Shown piece after piece: positions 5,469-5,534 of a stretch of DNA of 5,534 bases (position 1 is its first letter; every line of letters starts with the position of its first letter). The stretch is from an uncultured Clostridia bacterium (GTDB lineage Bacteria > Bacillota > Clostridia > Christensenellales > Aristaeellaceae): NCBI GenBank assembly GCA_934631055.1, contig CAKTXP010000163.1:1-5534 (forward strand), given 5' to 3'. A model generated the notes under the pieces. That model made no database searches and was not told the DNA's origin. It saw nothing but the letters and a program-made list of their open reading frames with translations. The position numbers and the translations under genes were made by a program.

Positions 5469-5534
5469 TCAATCCTTCAGCGGACGGATGAGGATGAACG
5501 GCGTCAGCTCGTCTCCCTGACCGGAGGGGTTGTC
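5469..5534 (-). CDS. 3' end of an unidentified convergent gene, partial
   Basis: Read on the minus strand from the window edge, the frame gives 21 codons and a TGA (5471-5469). The residues begin DNPSGQGDELTP and end FILIRPLKD. The codons are C/G-ending in the third position like the other genes here (GAC, CTG, ACG, CCG, TTC, ATC), and the run looks like a real protein C-terminus with a beta-strand-like FILIR. A T-run follows the stop directly, and the hairpin at 5363-5414 lies downstream in its direction. I do not recognise the family. It faces the cit genes, so it is probably a separate transcription unit. Confidence 0.55.
   Translation of the reverse strand, partial: DNPSGQGDELTPFILIRPLKD

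Noticed and set aside
5288..5491. Small plus-strand open frame after citF
   Set aside because: It spans both terminator hairpins and overlaps the convergent gene end; no ribosome site or domain.

Overview
The window reads as a citrate uptake and cleavage locus from an anaerobic, GC-rich bacterium. Codons mostly end in C or G, genes start after strong GGAGG-type ribosome sites, and GC-rich palindromes sit between genes. Together with an oxygen-independent citrate lyase this suggests a gut-type member of the Clostridia. That placement is inference; a Synergistota-like anaerobe cannot be excluded.

Layout, left to right: the last codons of an upstream gene, probably tctC (1-24); a 112-bp gap with two RNA hairpins; tctB (137-679); tctA (695-2209); a 267-bp gene-free stretch (2210-2476) with a terminator-like hairpin, several perfect or near-perfect palindromes, a repeated 15-mer and a short direct repeat; then citD (2477-2779), citE (2776-3690) and citF (3687-5249), joined by ATGA stop/start overlaps. 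After citF come two strong hairpins (5294-5342 and 5363-5417), and the last 66 bases hold the 3' end of an unidentified convergent gene on the minus strand.

How the genes work together (inference from family knowledge): TctC would capture a tricarboxylate outside the membrane, and TctA/TctB would import it using an ion gradient. CitDEF would cleave cytoplasmic citrate to acetate and oxaloacetate. CitF (alpha) exchanges acetate for citrate on the CitD-bound cofactor, and CitE (beta) splits the citryl thioester. No gene for cofactor synthesis or attachment (citG, citX) or for acetylation (citC) lies in the window, so these must lie elsewhere or be replaced.

I found no sign of a radically new system. 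The points most worth a second look are the pairing of a tripartite tricarboxylate transporter with citrate lyase, the palindrome-rich region between tctA and citD, the hairpins between tctC and tctB, and a CitE that departs from the textbook motifs at two places.
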